64,000 bases of DNA from Nitrospira sp. (GTDB taxonomy: Bacteria > Nitrospirota > Nitrospiria > Nitrospirales > UBA8639), in contig CP058931.1 of assembly GCA_024760505.1 (NCBI GenBank), forward strand, positions 3,606,001 through 3,670,000, written 5' to 3'. Shown here in pieces: positions 33,516 through 42,708 of the stretch. Every line of letters begins with the position of its first letter. Position 1 is the stretch's first letter. Under the pieces are notes generated by a model. The model searched no databases. It was not told the origin of the DNA and saw nothing but the letters and a program-made list of their open reading frames with translations. The position numbers and the translations under genes are program-made.

Positions 33516-35213
33516 TCATGCTGTAATCTCAAGCGGCTGCTCTTTGAGATTCACCATGGCTTTAATCACTAAATGTTGCCACGCCTCCAGTCGGGAATTT
33601 TCATTTCCATAAGTCAGGGGACCTTGGCACCATCCGAGCTTACATCCTATTCTATCATTCTCACAGATGCTGCGAACCACTTCTCGAACCAGAGATACCG
33701 TTTGTTCACCGGATTTTTCCACCTCCCATGGCTTCGTTTTCACATGATTTTCGACCCAATAAATGAGAAACATATTCTGAAAAGCTTTTTCAATACCGGC
33801 AGGTTTCCGTGAGAAGGCTTCTATCGTAAACCCAACTTTTTTGCCATAAAGCCCGCGCTTTAGCAGAGTCATGAACCTTCCTTCCGAAATTTCCTCCAAA
33901 CTCTCGGGTTGAACCACCACCACCACGGTATATTGCCAACCATCCACCCCCTCTTCAACATTGATCCAGACATATTTTTCCATGATCGTGGCTTCGGCAT
34001 AGGCATACACCCGCGCGAGAGAAAAATAGATCAATCCGGCGGTGATGGGTGCCGTTAAATCAAGATAGTAGGTGGTGAGATTCAAGCTCGCGAAAGTGAA
34101 GGCCATCAAACCCACTTGCGAACCGGCAAACACCATATCAATGGCTTTGCGTTTGACCCCGGTTAAAAACGCCAACGCGGTGACCCAAATGAGCCCAAGC
34201 GCCAGAGCGGTAAAGAGCCAGGGATTCCTCGGTTGGGTGATCCAATCCCCGTTCTTGATGTTCCCGATCGCCGTGGCCAGAATTTCCACACCGGGATGAA
34301 TCTTCTCCATGGGAGTGGGCTTGGTGTCAAACAGTGCCGAGGCTGTGGACCCGATAATCACAATCTTGCCCCTGAATTCATTTGAAGCCCGTTGCTTTTC
34401 TCTCCTTAAGAAATCCTCAAAGACGTCACTAAAGCGGACCGATCTGAAGGCCCCGAATTTTCCACGCCAATTCAAATACACATCTGAATCATTCGGGAGT
34501 TTCCACCCCAGCGTTTCCCCGAGCTTGGCGGGAAGGGAAGGCACACGCCATCCAAAATGATCACGATAGATGGGGTACTGACGAACAATGCCATCCCGAT
34601 CCGGATAGACATTGTTGGTGCCCATTCTTCCACTCTCAAGAATGCCGGTGAAGGCGGGTAGAACCAGGGCAATTCCTTTCTCCTCTTGTGGTTCCCCGTG
34701 AACGGGACCTATGCCGGGAATCATGGAAGGGGTCACCTTGCTGAGATCATCGTTCGTTGGGGACAAACGCATCATGGGGAAAAATGTATTTTCCGAATCA
34801 CTGACGACGTCATTGAAGTACGAATCCGATTCTTTATTGAACACATCGGGATCACTAAATAAAATATCAAACACCACGGCTGAGGGCTGTTGCTCCTCTA
34901 GCATTTCCAGAAATTCCGCAAAAACCTGACGAGGCCAGGGCCACCGGCCATATTCTTGAGCCATGGCCTCCAAACTGGCTTCATCAATATCCACAATCAC
35001 GATATCGGGGTCGGCTTTGTGAAACAGGACCCGATTTTTCATGATCACATCAAATGTCTTCAGTTTCATTCCGCGAATCAATTCGAACGAACCGGCATCC
35101 AATACCACGAGAACGCTACAAAAAATGGCCAGATAGAGATAAAACCGACCTTGCGATTTCGTCACATAGCGATACCCGACTTGAATGAGTTTTTCAACAG
35201 AAAGATTCTTCAT
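33516..35213 (-). CDS. CHASE2-domain membrane protein with uncharacterised C-terminal domain
   Basis: The ATG at 35213 gives 565 residues. One N-terminal membrane helix (YLYLAIFCSVLVVLDAG) precedes a large extracytoplasmic CHASE2 sensor domain (DIVIVDIDEASLEAM, GRWPWPRQVFAEFL, VVFDILFSDPD, GKIVIIGSTASALFD). Three further helices follow (LFTALALGLIWVTALAF and neighbours). CHASE2 proteins normally end in a kinase, adenylyl cyclase or GGDEF domain; here the C-terminal ~190 residues contain none of their motifs and match nothing I know. The SH3/M48 pair lies 80 bases downstream. The protein might sense envelope state and act by protein contact. Confidence 0.86.
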   Translation of the reverse strand: MKNLSVEKLIQVGYRYVTKSQGRFYLYLAIFCSVLVVLDAGSFELIRGMKLKTFDVIMKNRVLFHKADPDIVIVDIDEASLEAMAQEYGRWPWPRQVFAEFLEMLEEQQPSAVVFDILFSDPDVFNKESDSYFNDVVSDSENTFFPMMRLSPTNDDLSKVTPSMIPGIGPVHGEPQEEKGIALVLPAFTGILESGRMGTNNVYPDRDGIVRQYPIYRDHFGWRVPSLPAKLGETLGWKLPNDSDVYLNWRGKFGAFRSVRFSDVFEDFLRREKQRASNEFRGKIVIIGSTASALFDTKPTPMEKIHPGVEILATAIGNIKNGDWITQPRNPWLFTALALGLIWVTALAFLTGVKRKAIDMVFAGSQVGLMAFTFASLNLTTYYLDLTAPITAGLIYFSLARVYAYAEATIMEKYVWINVEEGVDGWQYTVVVVVQPESLEEISEGRFMTLLKRGLYGKKVGFTIEAFSRKPAGIEKAFQNMFLIYWVENHVKTKPWEVEKSGEQTVSLVREVVRSICENDRIGCKLGWCQGPLTYGNENSRLEAWQHLVIKAMVNLKEQPLEITA

Positions 35214-35717
35214 CTCTTGAACAAGACAGTGAACGTGAGTCTGGCCTGAACGGCTTTTATCTGAAGGCACCAAAGACGTGGGTTAAAAGAAATCAAAACA
35301 AAACCCGCAGGTGCTATCAGGAGGGTGAGAATGGAAACGTTCAAGGAGAAATGTTAGCCAACAACTGCGAAAATGTACAGGGGAAACATGGGGGGCAGAA
35401 CTTTTGACGATTGGTCCTTCATATTTCTGTCCGAACTATTCCATTCCATTTTGGGATCTTATAAGGGATTCGCGCGACATCCCATGCCGATTTCCTTCGA
35501 TGTCCGGACTGAACTGCATGTTCATCGGGGGATCTGGCCCGTTGTTGCTCGGGCTCTGATCTTTTCAGGAAAAAGAAAAAGGACGGTATCGATTTCCCGA
35601 GTCAAAAGTTTCTATTTGCTAGCATTGCATCCTTTCCTAGGTAATCAGGTAACCCCGAAGGCCCCTCCTCCGTGGCCAAGCCCGTTTCAACACGATGGGG
35701 AACACAGCATATTTTGG
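35214..35717 (-). other. Intergenic gap without gene
   Basis: About 500 bases between the CHASE2 gene and the end of the SulP gene. An open frame on the + strand runs through it but has no ribosome-binding site and unconvincing composition. I see no terminator or repeat. Confidence 0.4.
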
Positions 35718-37388
35718 TCATGCCCGTTGCGCACCGGAGAGTTCATCTTTGGGTGAAATATTATGCCCTTGATCGGCATGACGCAACGCATCCAATCGAA
35801 GGTCGTACCGCTGTTCAGGTCCAATGTGATCCAAAACCCCCAATCCATCCAGGACTTTAAGGACTCCCGGTTTAATTCCAACAAAGTATAGATTCTGGCG
35901 ATGTGCCTGAACCATGCGAAGCATATCCTCAACCGCAAGGGCGGCAGTTCCGTCAATGGCCGAAACATCCGATAAATCAAGAACGACATGGGTAAAGTTG
36001 TTGAAGCCTTTTAAGGACTCCAGACGTCTCACCATAGTTTTTGCCGAACCGAAGCTCATCGGGCCATCGACATGAATCAGGACAATCCGACCGTTGTTAC
36101 GTTCAAGAATGGCTTTTTCTTCAGGATGAAACGGGATCTCCTGTGTCGGCTCACTAATGACTCGCAAATTGGCCAATTCAAGTTCGGCCATGCGCTTTAC
36201 AAATAAAAGACTTGCCAGGACGATTCCCACGCCAACAGCCGAGATTAGATCCACAAGAACCGTAATGATCAGCACCACCCCCATGATCAGCACATCGGTC
36301 CGTGGGGCCTTGACCAAGTGTCGGAGAAATCTCCAATCAATAATATCCAGCCCCACCTTGAATAGAATCCCGGCTAACACGGCCAAGGGAATCTGTTCCG
36401 CTAACGGTCCCAGCCCCAGCAATGTGGCCAATAACACCAATGACATGAGGATTCCCGATAGGGGCGTTCGGCCGCCACTCCGAATATTGGCCACCGACCG
36501 CATTGTCGCGCCTGCTCCCGGAAGGCCACCAAAGAGACCGGCCACCATATTACCGACTCCCTGACCAATCAATTCTTTATTCGAATCATGTTGGGTACGG
36601 GTCATGTTGTCACACACCAACGAGGTGAGCAGACTATCGATACTTCCAAGGAGAGCCAACACCACCGCCCCCTCTACCATCAGAAGCAATACACTGGTCT
36701 CCATATCAGGGATCATCAAAGACGGAAAACCTTCCGGAACATTTCCAATCACTGGTGCGTGAGGGAAAAAGAAATAGGCTCCCAGGGTGCCTGCACATAG
36801 GGCCAGAAGTTGGGGAGGAATCAATTGACTCATTCGTACTGGCGTCAGATACATGATCGCAATAGTCAGGAGCCCCAGAATGGTCGCTTGGGGAAAAGGA
36901 TTTGATAAAAATTCCGGAATGGCCACCAGATTGGCATAAATTCCTTCCGGTTTGGCCTCGAATCCAACAAGCGGTCCAACCTGCAAAATAAGAATAATGC
37001 ATCCGATCCCGCTCATGAATCCTGAAATCACCGGATAGGGAACAAGGGCAATATAATGCCCGAACCCGAGCAATCCGAACAGAATTTGTAATCCCCCGCC
37101 CATGATTACCACTGTAAATGCGAGGGCGGGATTGTCAGAGAATTGAACCAGAATTCCAGCCATCACAACCGTCATGGGGCCCGTGGGGCCGGAACATTGC
37201 GCAGGGGTCCCTCCGAATACGGATGCGAACAATCCGACAAGGATGGCGCCATAGAGTCCGGCAATTGCGCCGGCCCCTGAGGCCACTCCAAAAGCGAGGG
37301 CTAAGGGTAGTGCGACCACAGCCGCCACCACGCCACCGTAGATATCTCCTCGAAGGTTATTGAAATGCAGTCCATGAATCATGGGCAT
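35718..37388 (-). CDS. SulP-family anion transporter with STAS domain
   Basis: A membrane transporter of about 556 residues. The N-terminal part has many hydrophobic segments and the SulP entry block GGVVAAVVALPLALAFGVASG, GLYGAILVGLFASVFGG and CSGPTGPMTVVMAG. The last ~130 residues form a cytoplasmic STAS domain (VLDLSDVSAIDGTAALAVED). SulP carriers move sulphate, bicarbonate or other anions; bicarbonate uptake would suit an autotroph but this is only context. I start at the ATG at 37388 (MPMIHGL), after an AGAGGAG/AGAGAG-rich leader; ATG 37382 and 37442 are alternatives. Confidence 0.92.
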   Translation of the reverse strand: MPMIHGLHFNNLRGDIYGGVVAAVVALPLALAFGVASGAGAIAGLYGAILVGLFASVFGGTPAQCSGPTGPMTVVMAGILVQFSDNPALAFTVVIMGGGLQILFGLLGFGHYIALVPYPVISGFMSGIGCIILILQVGPLVGFEAKPEGIYANLVAIPEFLSNPFPQATILGLLTIAIMYLTPVRMSQLIPPQLLALCAGTLGAYFFFPHAPVIGNVPEGFPSLMIPDMETSVLLLMVEGAVVLALLGSIDSLLTSLVCDNMTRTQHDSNKELIGQGVGNMVAGLFGGLPGAGATMRSVANIRSGGRTPLSGILMSLVLLATLLGLGPLAEQIPLAVLAGILFKVGLDIIDWRFLRHLVKAPRTDVLIMGVVLIITVLVDLISAVGVGIVLASLLFVKRMAELELANLRVISEPTQEIPFHPEEKAILERNNGRIVLIHVDGPMSFGSAKTMVRRLESLKGFNNFTHVVLDLSDVSAIDGTAALAVEDMLRMVQAHRQNLYFVGIKPGVLKVLDGLGVLDHIGPEQRYDLRLDALRHADQGHNISPKDELSGAQRA

Positions 37389-37707
37389 CGTCTCTCTTAC
37401 TCCTCTATGGATGAAATTTCTCGATACTATTATTTTCGGCAAATCAGGGGACCTGCCTGTTGCCGTGTTTTATGTATGGGGTGCATCGGAGAAGAAAATG
37501 ACCATAATCTTTATGATAGATTAGCCTTCACCGTGCCTGTTGCTAAAAGAAATATGGGCAAAATGGAATTAAAGAGTTATGAGACTGAGTTTTGTGCTCT
37601 TACTGGATAAATTAACGGGAATACGGATGAAATGGCAGAGGGGAAAACCTGACAAGACCATTCGAGGCTGATAGGAATATTGCTCAATCGGGGAAAAAAG
37701 GGGGATT
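37389..37707 (-). other. Intergenic gap between response regulator and SulP gene
   Basis: Roughly 320 bases upstream of the SulP start. It should contain the SulP promoter, but I cannot point to a convincing one. No gene or repeat seen. Confidence 0.4.
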
Positions 37708-38379
37708 TTAGAGAGGATTTCCGGACGTCAGCACACCACAGCTCAGAGCAAACTGCACAAGGTCGGCACGACTACGAAGACCAAGTTTTTCCATAACCCT
37801 TGCACGATACGTTTCAACCGATTTGATACTAATCCCCAATTGATCGGCAATGTGCTGATTGGTAAACCCTTGTGCGACCAGACCGAAAATCTCACGCTCT
37901 CTCGGACTGAGTTGTCCCAGTAATCCAGGGGGTCTGTCGGCCGGCCTTTTCTTGAGGGCCCCGGGGGGGTCCTGCCCCACCCCTTTCCCTACAGTCCAAT
38001 CCACAAAGGTCTTTCCTTGTGCCACGGTACGGATCGCTGTCAATAATTCGGTGTCGGCCGCACTCTTGACGACATACCCCGAAGCGCCGGCAGCTAAGGA
38101 CCCACGAACGTAGCCGCTTTCGGTGTGCATGGTCAGAACAAGAATGTACCCGGAAGGACAACATTTCCTCAGTTCGCCGATTGTGTCAATATGCATATGA
38201 CCCTGCATGGCCAGATCCATTAAGATGACATGAGGCAACAGGTCTTGAACGACCTCAATGGCGGAAGCGGCGTCTCCGGATTCACCAACGACTTCCATGT
38301 CCGGTTGCCCATTGATCAAAAGACGCAATCCCGATCGGAGGACTGGGTGATCATCGACGATAAAAATCCGTATTTTCAT
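37708..38379 (-). CDS. NarL/FixJ-type response regulator
   Basis: A two-domain regulator of 223 residues. The receiver domain begins IRIFIVDDHPVLRSGLR (acidic pocket DD) with the phosphoacceptor Asp in VILMDLAM near 55, Thr in VLTMHTE and Lys in VVKSAAD. After a Pro/Arg-rich linker comes the LuxR helix-turn-helix: LSPREREIFGLVAQGFTNQHI then GISIKSVETYRARVMEKL. Such regulators bind DNA as phosphorylated dimers. It overlaps the 3' end of the kinase gene by four bases, so the pair forms a two-component system. Target genes are unknown; the SulP transporter is next downstream. Confidence 0.95.
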   Translation of the reverse strand: MKIRIFIVDDHPVLRSGLRLLINGQPDMEVVGESGDAASAIEVVQDLLPHVILMDLAMQGHMHIDTIGELRKCCPSGYILVLTMHTESGYVRGSLAAGASGYVVKSAADTELLTAIRTVAQGKTFVDWTVGKGVGQDPPGALKKRPADRPPGLLGQLSPREREIFGLVAQGFTNQHIADQLGISIKSVETYRARVMEKLGLRSRADLVQFALSCGVLTSGNPL

Positions 38380-40274
38380 GCCCCCTTCCCTTTTAAGGGG
38401 ATGTTGACATAGATGGTGGTTCCCGTTCCGGCCGATGATTCAATGGAAATCGAACCATTGAGCAAAAGGGTTCGCTCCCGCATCCCGTGCAAGCCAAGAT
38501 GCGCACCCGCCGCAGCCTTCCGAACAATCGCCTGCGCGTCAAATCCCTGTCCATTATCTTCCACAATAAGTCGAATCTGTGCCGGGTTTTGCTGCAGAAG
38601 TATCGACACGGTGGTGGCCTTGGCATATTTGCCGACATTAGTCAGCGCTTCCTGAACAATTCGATACAACGCGGTCTCCACTGCGGGAGCAAGCCGATCC
38701 TTACTTTGCCAGTTTTGCGCGACATCCACCTCTATGCCATAGGTCGAACTAAATTCGGCCCCATAGCGGGCGATGGCTTCCTCTAGTCCAAAATCATCCA
38801 GTACGCTTGGACGCAGACCTTTCGCCAGTCGCTGAACCTCCTGCAGTGTCGTACTCGTAATCTTTCGAAGATCATTCACCCGTGCTCCCATTCCTTCTGA
38901 ACGTGCCTCATCCTCAGCCGCACGAAGTCCAACCAGAAGAGAAGTCAGAGATTGGCCAATTTCATCATGTAATTCCCGACTGATTCGACGCCGCTCGTCT
39001 TCTTGAGCCGTCATGATTTTGTCCAACAGATGGCTATGAAGCGCTTCAGCTTCTTGAAGTTTTTGGTAGGCCAAGGCATTCTGAATGGCAATAGAGGCTA
39101 CCTGCGAAACCCCAATCATGGTTTGCTGATCAACATGTGTAAAGCCACTGGCCTTCTCTTTGTTATGGACTTCAATACATCCCAAAAGAGTATCCTTGGC
39201 ATCGAGAATTGGAATGCTTAAGGCTGAGTGAATATCAAAGGCTTGACGAAAATCCTGCTCAATCTGTCTGTCCTCCTGCGCTTGATTCGTGAGATAGGCC
39301 GTCTTATGCAGGAGAAGCCAGCCTGGTAATCCCTGTCCCGCAGACCAGGAACGATGACAGGGTTTTATTGTCCGACCTTGAATATATTTTTCACATGTCA
39401 ACGTTTCCCCCGAGGCCAACCCGGCAAACCCGGCATGGGCCTGGACCAGTTGAATGGCTTCTGTCACCAATTCGTCCAGGAGCGTTTCCAGCACGAAAGT
39501 GGAATTCAATTTTTCACTCAGACGAAGCAGGGCTCGAATAACATCTTCTTCCTGCTTTCGCTTGGTGAGATCCCCCATCACCGCGGCAAACCCGTGAAGT
39601 TGATCATGTTCGTCACGTAAGACGGTGATGCCCACATGCCCCCAAAACCTGGACCCGTTTTTGCGTACCAACCAATCCTCCTTCATAACACTCCCCGAAA
39701 CTCTAGCCTCAGTCAGAAAATTGGTTGGTTCGCCGGAGTCCATAGCTAAGGGTGCATATAACAGGCTATGAGGCCGCCCCAGAACCTCTCCCGTGGAATA
39801 GCCGAAAATATGTGCCGCACCGGCATTCCAACTGGCGACGTTCCCTTCCGGATCCAGCATCACAATTCCATAATCCTTGATGCTTTCGGCGACCAAACCA
39901 AATCGATCCTCACTCGTTCGAAGAGCTTCCATCGCCCGCCTTCGTTGGAGTGCCAACAGGGTAATGGCCCAGATACCGGCGATACAAAAGGCTCTGTTGA
40001 TGATGGGAAACCGGAATGGCCAACTCAATGATGAAGGTGCCCCATCCGAGGTGAATGTGAGGGCAAAGCCTATGATCGTGAGAGCGGTGCATCCAATGGC
40101 CACAACATATACCATCCTTCGTGGTAAACGTTGGGTCGCAAAGAACACCACCCCTGTGTACAGCATTTCTTCCGCAAATCCTCGCGGGAGCAGGAGATCA
40201 AACGTGAAAACCCCACCAGCCAGGATAAGAGTTAAGAAAAAATCTTTGGGGTTGTATAATTTGCTTGAATACAT
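38376..40274 (-). CDS. PAS-GAF sensor histidine kinase (NarX/LiaS-type HisKA_3)
   Basis: The cognate kinase of 632 residues. The N-terminus has three hydrophobic segments (FFLTLILAGGVFTFDLLL, VVAIGCTALTIIGFALTF, IAGIWAITLLALQ). A PAS domain follows (residues about 120-240: IFGYSTGEVLGRPHS, HGFAAVMGDLTKRKQEE), then a GAF domain (about 260-405), then HisKA_3 with RRRISRELHDEIGQSLT (phosphoacceptor His) and a HATPase domain with VEDNGQGFDA and GLHGMRERTLLLNG. The GAF/PAS combination could sense haem, gas or redox signals; no ligand residue is diagnostic. It overlaps its regulator gene by four bases. Confidence 0.95.
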   Translation of the reverse strand: MYSSKLYNPKDFFLTLILAGGVFTFDLLLPRGFAEEMLYTGVVFFATQRLPRRMVYVVAIGCTALTIIGFALTFTSDGAPSSLSWPFRFPIINRAFCIAGIWAITLLALQRRRAMEALRTSEDRFGLVAESIKDYGIVMLDPEGNVASWNAGAAHIFGYSTGEVLGRPHSLLYAPLAMDSGEPTNFLTEARVSGSVMKEDWLVRKNGSRFWGHVGITVLRDEHDQLHGFAAVMGDLTKRKQEEDVIRALLRLSEKLNSTFVLETLLDELVTEAIQLVQAHAGFAGLASGETLTCEKYIQGRTIKPCHRSWSAGQGLPGWLLLHKTAYLTNQAQEDRQIEQDFRQAFDIHSALSIPILDAKDTLLGCIEVHNKEKASGFTHVDQQTMIGVSQVASIAIQNALAYQKLQEAEALHSHLLDKIMTAQEDERRRISRELHDEIGQSLTSLLVGLRAAEDEARSEGMGARVNDLRKITSTTLQEVQRLAKGLRPSVLDDFGLEEAIARYGAEFSSTYGIEVDVAQNWQSKDRLAPAVETALYRIVQEALTNVGKYAKATTVSILLQQNPAQIRLIVEDNGQGFDAQAIVRKAAAGAHLGLHGMRERTLLLNGSISIESSAGTGTTIYVNIPLKGKGA

Positions 40275-40334
40275 AAGGAGAAAAACCCGCTCTCCTCATT
40301 CATTGACGCTGGCAGTAAATGCCTGAGTGGGAAT

Positions 40335-40508
40335 CTACCTGGTGCGTGGACGATCGATGGCACTACAGCAGCCGCACCAGGCACAAATGATTTCGTAGAG
40401 TTGAACGATGCCCCATAACGTTGCGGGAATGATGATAACAAAGAGAGTGACGACGGCAAATAATCGCCAAAGAGGATGTTTGGGTTTTGGGGGAAAATCT
40501 TGTGACAT
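40335..40508 (-). CDS. Small single-helix membrane protein (57 aa)
   Basis: From the ATG at 40508 the frame gives a proline/lysine-rich start, one strong membrane helix (LFAVVTLFVIIIPATLWGIV) and a short cysteine-containing tail (CAWCGCC). The Shine-Dalgarno site is weak. It lies between riboflavin synthase and the histidine kinase on the same strand. No family is recognised; the three clustered cysteines might bind metal. Confidence 0.5.
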   Translation of the reverse strand: MSQDFPPKPKHPLWRLFAVVTLFVIIIPATLWGIVQLYEIICAWCGCCSAIDRPRTR

Positions 40509-40524
40509 AACAGGTGGAAGAAAA

Positions 40525-41181
40525 CTATAGCAGGCCCCGTTTTTCAAGATAATCGCGATTGATGACTGTGGCGGGTTTTGGCGGGAGAGCCCCGCTTGCT
40601 TGCAACAAGCGTTCAACATACTTTCCAATTAGGTCGGACTCCAAATTGACCGTGTCCCCTATTTGCTTAAGGCCCATGGTGGTCACTTTGGCGGTATGCG
40701 GAATGATGGCTACGGCAATGGAACGATCGGACACGGCATTGATGGTTAAACTAATCCCATCCACCGTAATTGAGCCTTTAGCCACACAATACCGGATAAT
40801 TTCCTCTGGAGCTTCAATGGTGAGTTGAATCGAATTCCCATCCTGCTGTCGGGCACGCAACAGACCGATGCCATCGATATGGCCTGTGACCAGATGTCCC
40901 CCCATCCGGGCATTGAGTTTCATGGCACGTTCCAAATTGACCGGTGTTCCGACAGAAATGGTTCCTAACGTTGTGCAGTTCAATGTTTCGGTGGACACAT
41001 CCACCGAAAAACCCGTGGCACCCACCTGGCTTGCCGTTAAGCAGGCACCGGCCACACTAATACTATCTCCCAGCTTGAGATCTTCTAAAATCAGAGAAGC
41101 CAAAATGGAAAATTTTGCACCAGCTAAACCTTTCTCTATTCCCTGAATCGCACCGATTTCCTCAACAATTCCGCTAAACAT
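40525..41181 (-). CDS. ribE: Riboflavin synthase alpha subunit
   Basis: The enzyme dismutates two 6,7-dimethyl-8-ribityllumazine molecules to riboflavin. The two lumazine-binding barrels are visible: the first begins MFSGIVEEIGAIQGIE with SISVAGACLTAS and SVDVSTETL, the second has MGGHLVTGHIDGIG, GSITVDGISLTINAV and AVAIIPHTAKVTT. The length of 218 residues is normal. I found no FMN riboswitch upstream, where only 15 bases separate it from the preceding small gene; the rest of the riboflavin pathway is not in this window. Confidence 0.96.
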   Translation of the reverse strand: MFSGIVEEIGAIQGIEKGLAGAKFSILASLILEDLKLGDSISVAGACLTASQVGATGFSVDVSTETLNCTTLGTISVGTPVNLERAMKLNARMGGHLVTGHIDGIGLLRARQQDGNSIQLTIEAPEEIIRYCVAKGSITVDGISLTINAVSDRSIAVAIIPHTAKVTTMGLKQIGDTVNLESDLIGKYVERLLQASGALPPKPATVINRDYLEKRGLL

Positions 41182-41196
41182 GTCCCACCTGTTTGG

Positions 41197-41328
41197 TTAT
41201 TGGATATCGCTGTCTTTTTTTAAGAGAACATTTTTCACGACCACGATAAAGACCACCACTAAGATCACGACTCCGATGGCCGCCACAATCCCGATGATGA
41301 GATCACCGGTTCCCATTTCTTCATTCAT
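41197..41328 (-). CDS. Tiny single-helix membrane protein (43 aa)
   Basis: The start at 41328 is supported by AAAGGAG nine bases upstream. The 43-residue product has a short acidic N-terminus (MNEEMGTGD), one long membrane helix (IIGIVAAIGVVILVVVFIVVV) and a charged tail (KKDSDIQ). It is sandwiched between the MFS carrier and riboflavin synthase genes. Function unknown. Confidence 0.6.
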   Translation of the reverse strand: MNEEMGTGDLIIGIVAAIGVVILVVVFIVVVKNVLLKKDSDIQ

Positions 41329-41368
41329 GGCGTTCGACTCCTTTGTCTGCCCTTCAGGAAAAAGCTCA

Positions 41369-42553
41369 TTATAGCACAACTGGTTTTTTGATCCCCATCA
41401 TTGTGACACCAAAAAATGCCGCCGTCAGTAATAAGAGAACCCCAATACAGAAAAACCCTCCTCCATAGCCTAAGGTATGGATGAGTAGACCAGCCAGGAG
41501 CGGTCCGCCTGCGTGCCCGATATCCATAATGGTTCCCCGTAATCCCATACCAGCCCCCAGATCTTTTCCTTCTGAATAATCAGCAACCAGGGCTGTGGTC
41601 GAAGACGTCACCACCGCTTCGCCAAATCCAAACGCTCCGGCGACCACTAACAAGAGAACATAGCCCTGGATCTGGGGAATAACCATGACCATGAGACCGC
41701 ACAGGCACAGCCCTCCAAAAATCAGCGGCTGCCTGGCCCCCCGATCAGAAATTCGCCCCATCACCGGTTTGGCGATAAACGAAGTCAACGCCTGCACTCC
41801 AAACAAAACTCCGATTTCGGCGGCGTTCAATCCGATTGTCAATCCATAAAGCGGCAAAAACGCCATCAGGGTACCGTTGCCCATCATCTTGGCAGCTTCC
41901 ACGCTACTCGTGATGAGAATGGCTGGAATCTGGCAGACTCGACGGAGGCCTTCGCGCATCTCCTTCCATAAGTCAGAGGAATATTGGTGGACACGCGAGG
42001 GTGTGGGCGTCTGGGGGATCACCCAGAAGAAGACTAAAGCTAACATCCCAAAAAATCCAGCTAAGAGAAACGTGGGGACAAATCCATATTGATAGACGAT
42101 AGCCCCCCCAATCATTGGACCAAGCAGGCCACCACCCTGGGTTGCCGAGGTGTACCAACCAAAAGCCTCTCCTCGTCGTTTCGCAAAAAGCTCTGCCACC
42201 ATCGCTAAGGCCAGCGGCGTAAACATCGCGGTCGCTAATCCATGAAACAATCGGAGAATACTTAACGTCCAGAGATCCGAGGTGAAGGGATACAGAAAAG
42301 GCGGAATCGCAAAGGCCAACACTCCTCCCAACATCAACCGTTTTCGATTGATCTGGTCCGAGAGCAATCCTATCGGAAGCTTGAGTACGATACCGGTCAC
42401 TGTCGAGACAGCCACTAAGAGGCCGACAAGAAATGGGCCGGCTCCAAGGCCCTCCACAAACAGAGCCAAGGCCGGTCGACGCACCATGTCATAACTAATA
42501 AAACTACAAAAACCGACAAGACAAAGACTGATAAATGTCTTTGAATCTTTCAT
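41369..42553 (-). CDS. Major facilitator superfamily transporter
   Basis: A 394-residue carrier with about twelve hydrophobic segments. The A-motif between helices 2 and 3 is clear (PIGLLSDQINRKRLMLGG), with a second copy in the C-terminal half (PVMGRISDRGARQPLIFG). The layout with LRLFHGLATAMFTPLALAMVAE and a GWYTSATQGGGLLGPMIGG helix resembles drug or small-molecule exporters. The substrate cannot be told from sequence. It lies downstream of the methylamine-utilisation-like gene on the same strand. Confidence 0.92.
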   Translation of the reverse strand: MKDSKTFISLCLVGFCSFISYDMVRRPALALFVEGLGAGPFLVGLLVAVSTVTGIVLKLPIGLLSDQINRKRLMLGGVLAFAIPPFLYPFTSDLWTLSILRLFHGLATAMFTPLALAMVAELFAKRRGEAFGWYTSATQGGGLLGPMIGGAIVYQYGFVPTFLLAGFFGMLALVFFWVIPQTPTPSRVHQYSSDLWKEMREGLRRVCQIPAILITSSVEAAKMMGNGTLMAFLPLYGLTIGLNAAEIGVLFGVQALTSFIAKPVMGRISDRGARQPLIFGGLCLCGLMVMVIPQIQGYVLLLVVAGAFGFGEAVVTSSTTALVADYSEGKDLGAGMGLRGTIMDIGHAGGPLLAGLLIHTLGYGGGFFCIGVLLLLTAAFFGVTMMGIKKPVVL

Positions 42554-42708
42554 GTTAGAGACCAGACGAATGGGAGGGCCGGTGAGAGAAAACCGTCATT
42601 ACGAGATTCTGAGAAAAAAACAAAAGTCTAAAAAGTCAAATTTCACACGCCATGGTCTTTAGGAAATTTATCGACCGCCTGATCAACCGCCGATTGACCC
42701 AGCACGCC

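Noticed and set aside
35373..35756. A 127-codon + strand frame in the gap before SulP
   Set aside because: No ribosome-binding site, unremarkable composition, and it overlaps the 3' end of the SulP gene.
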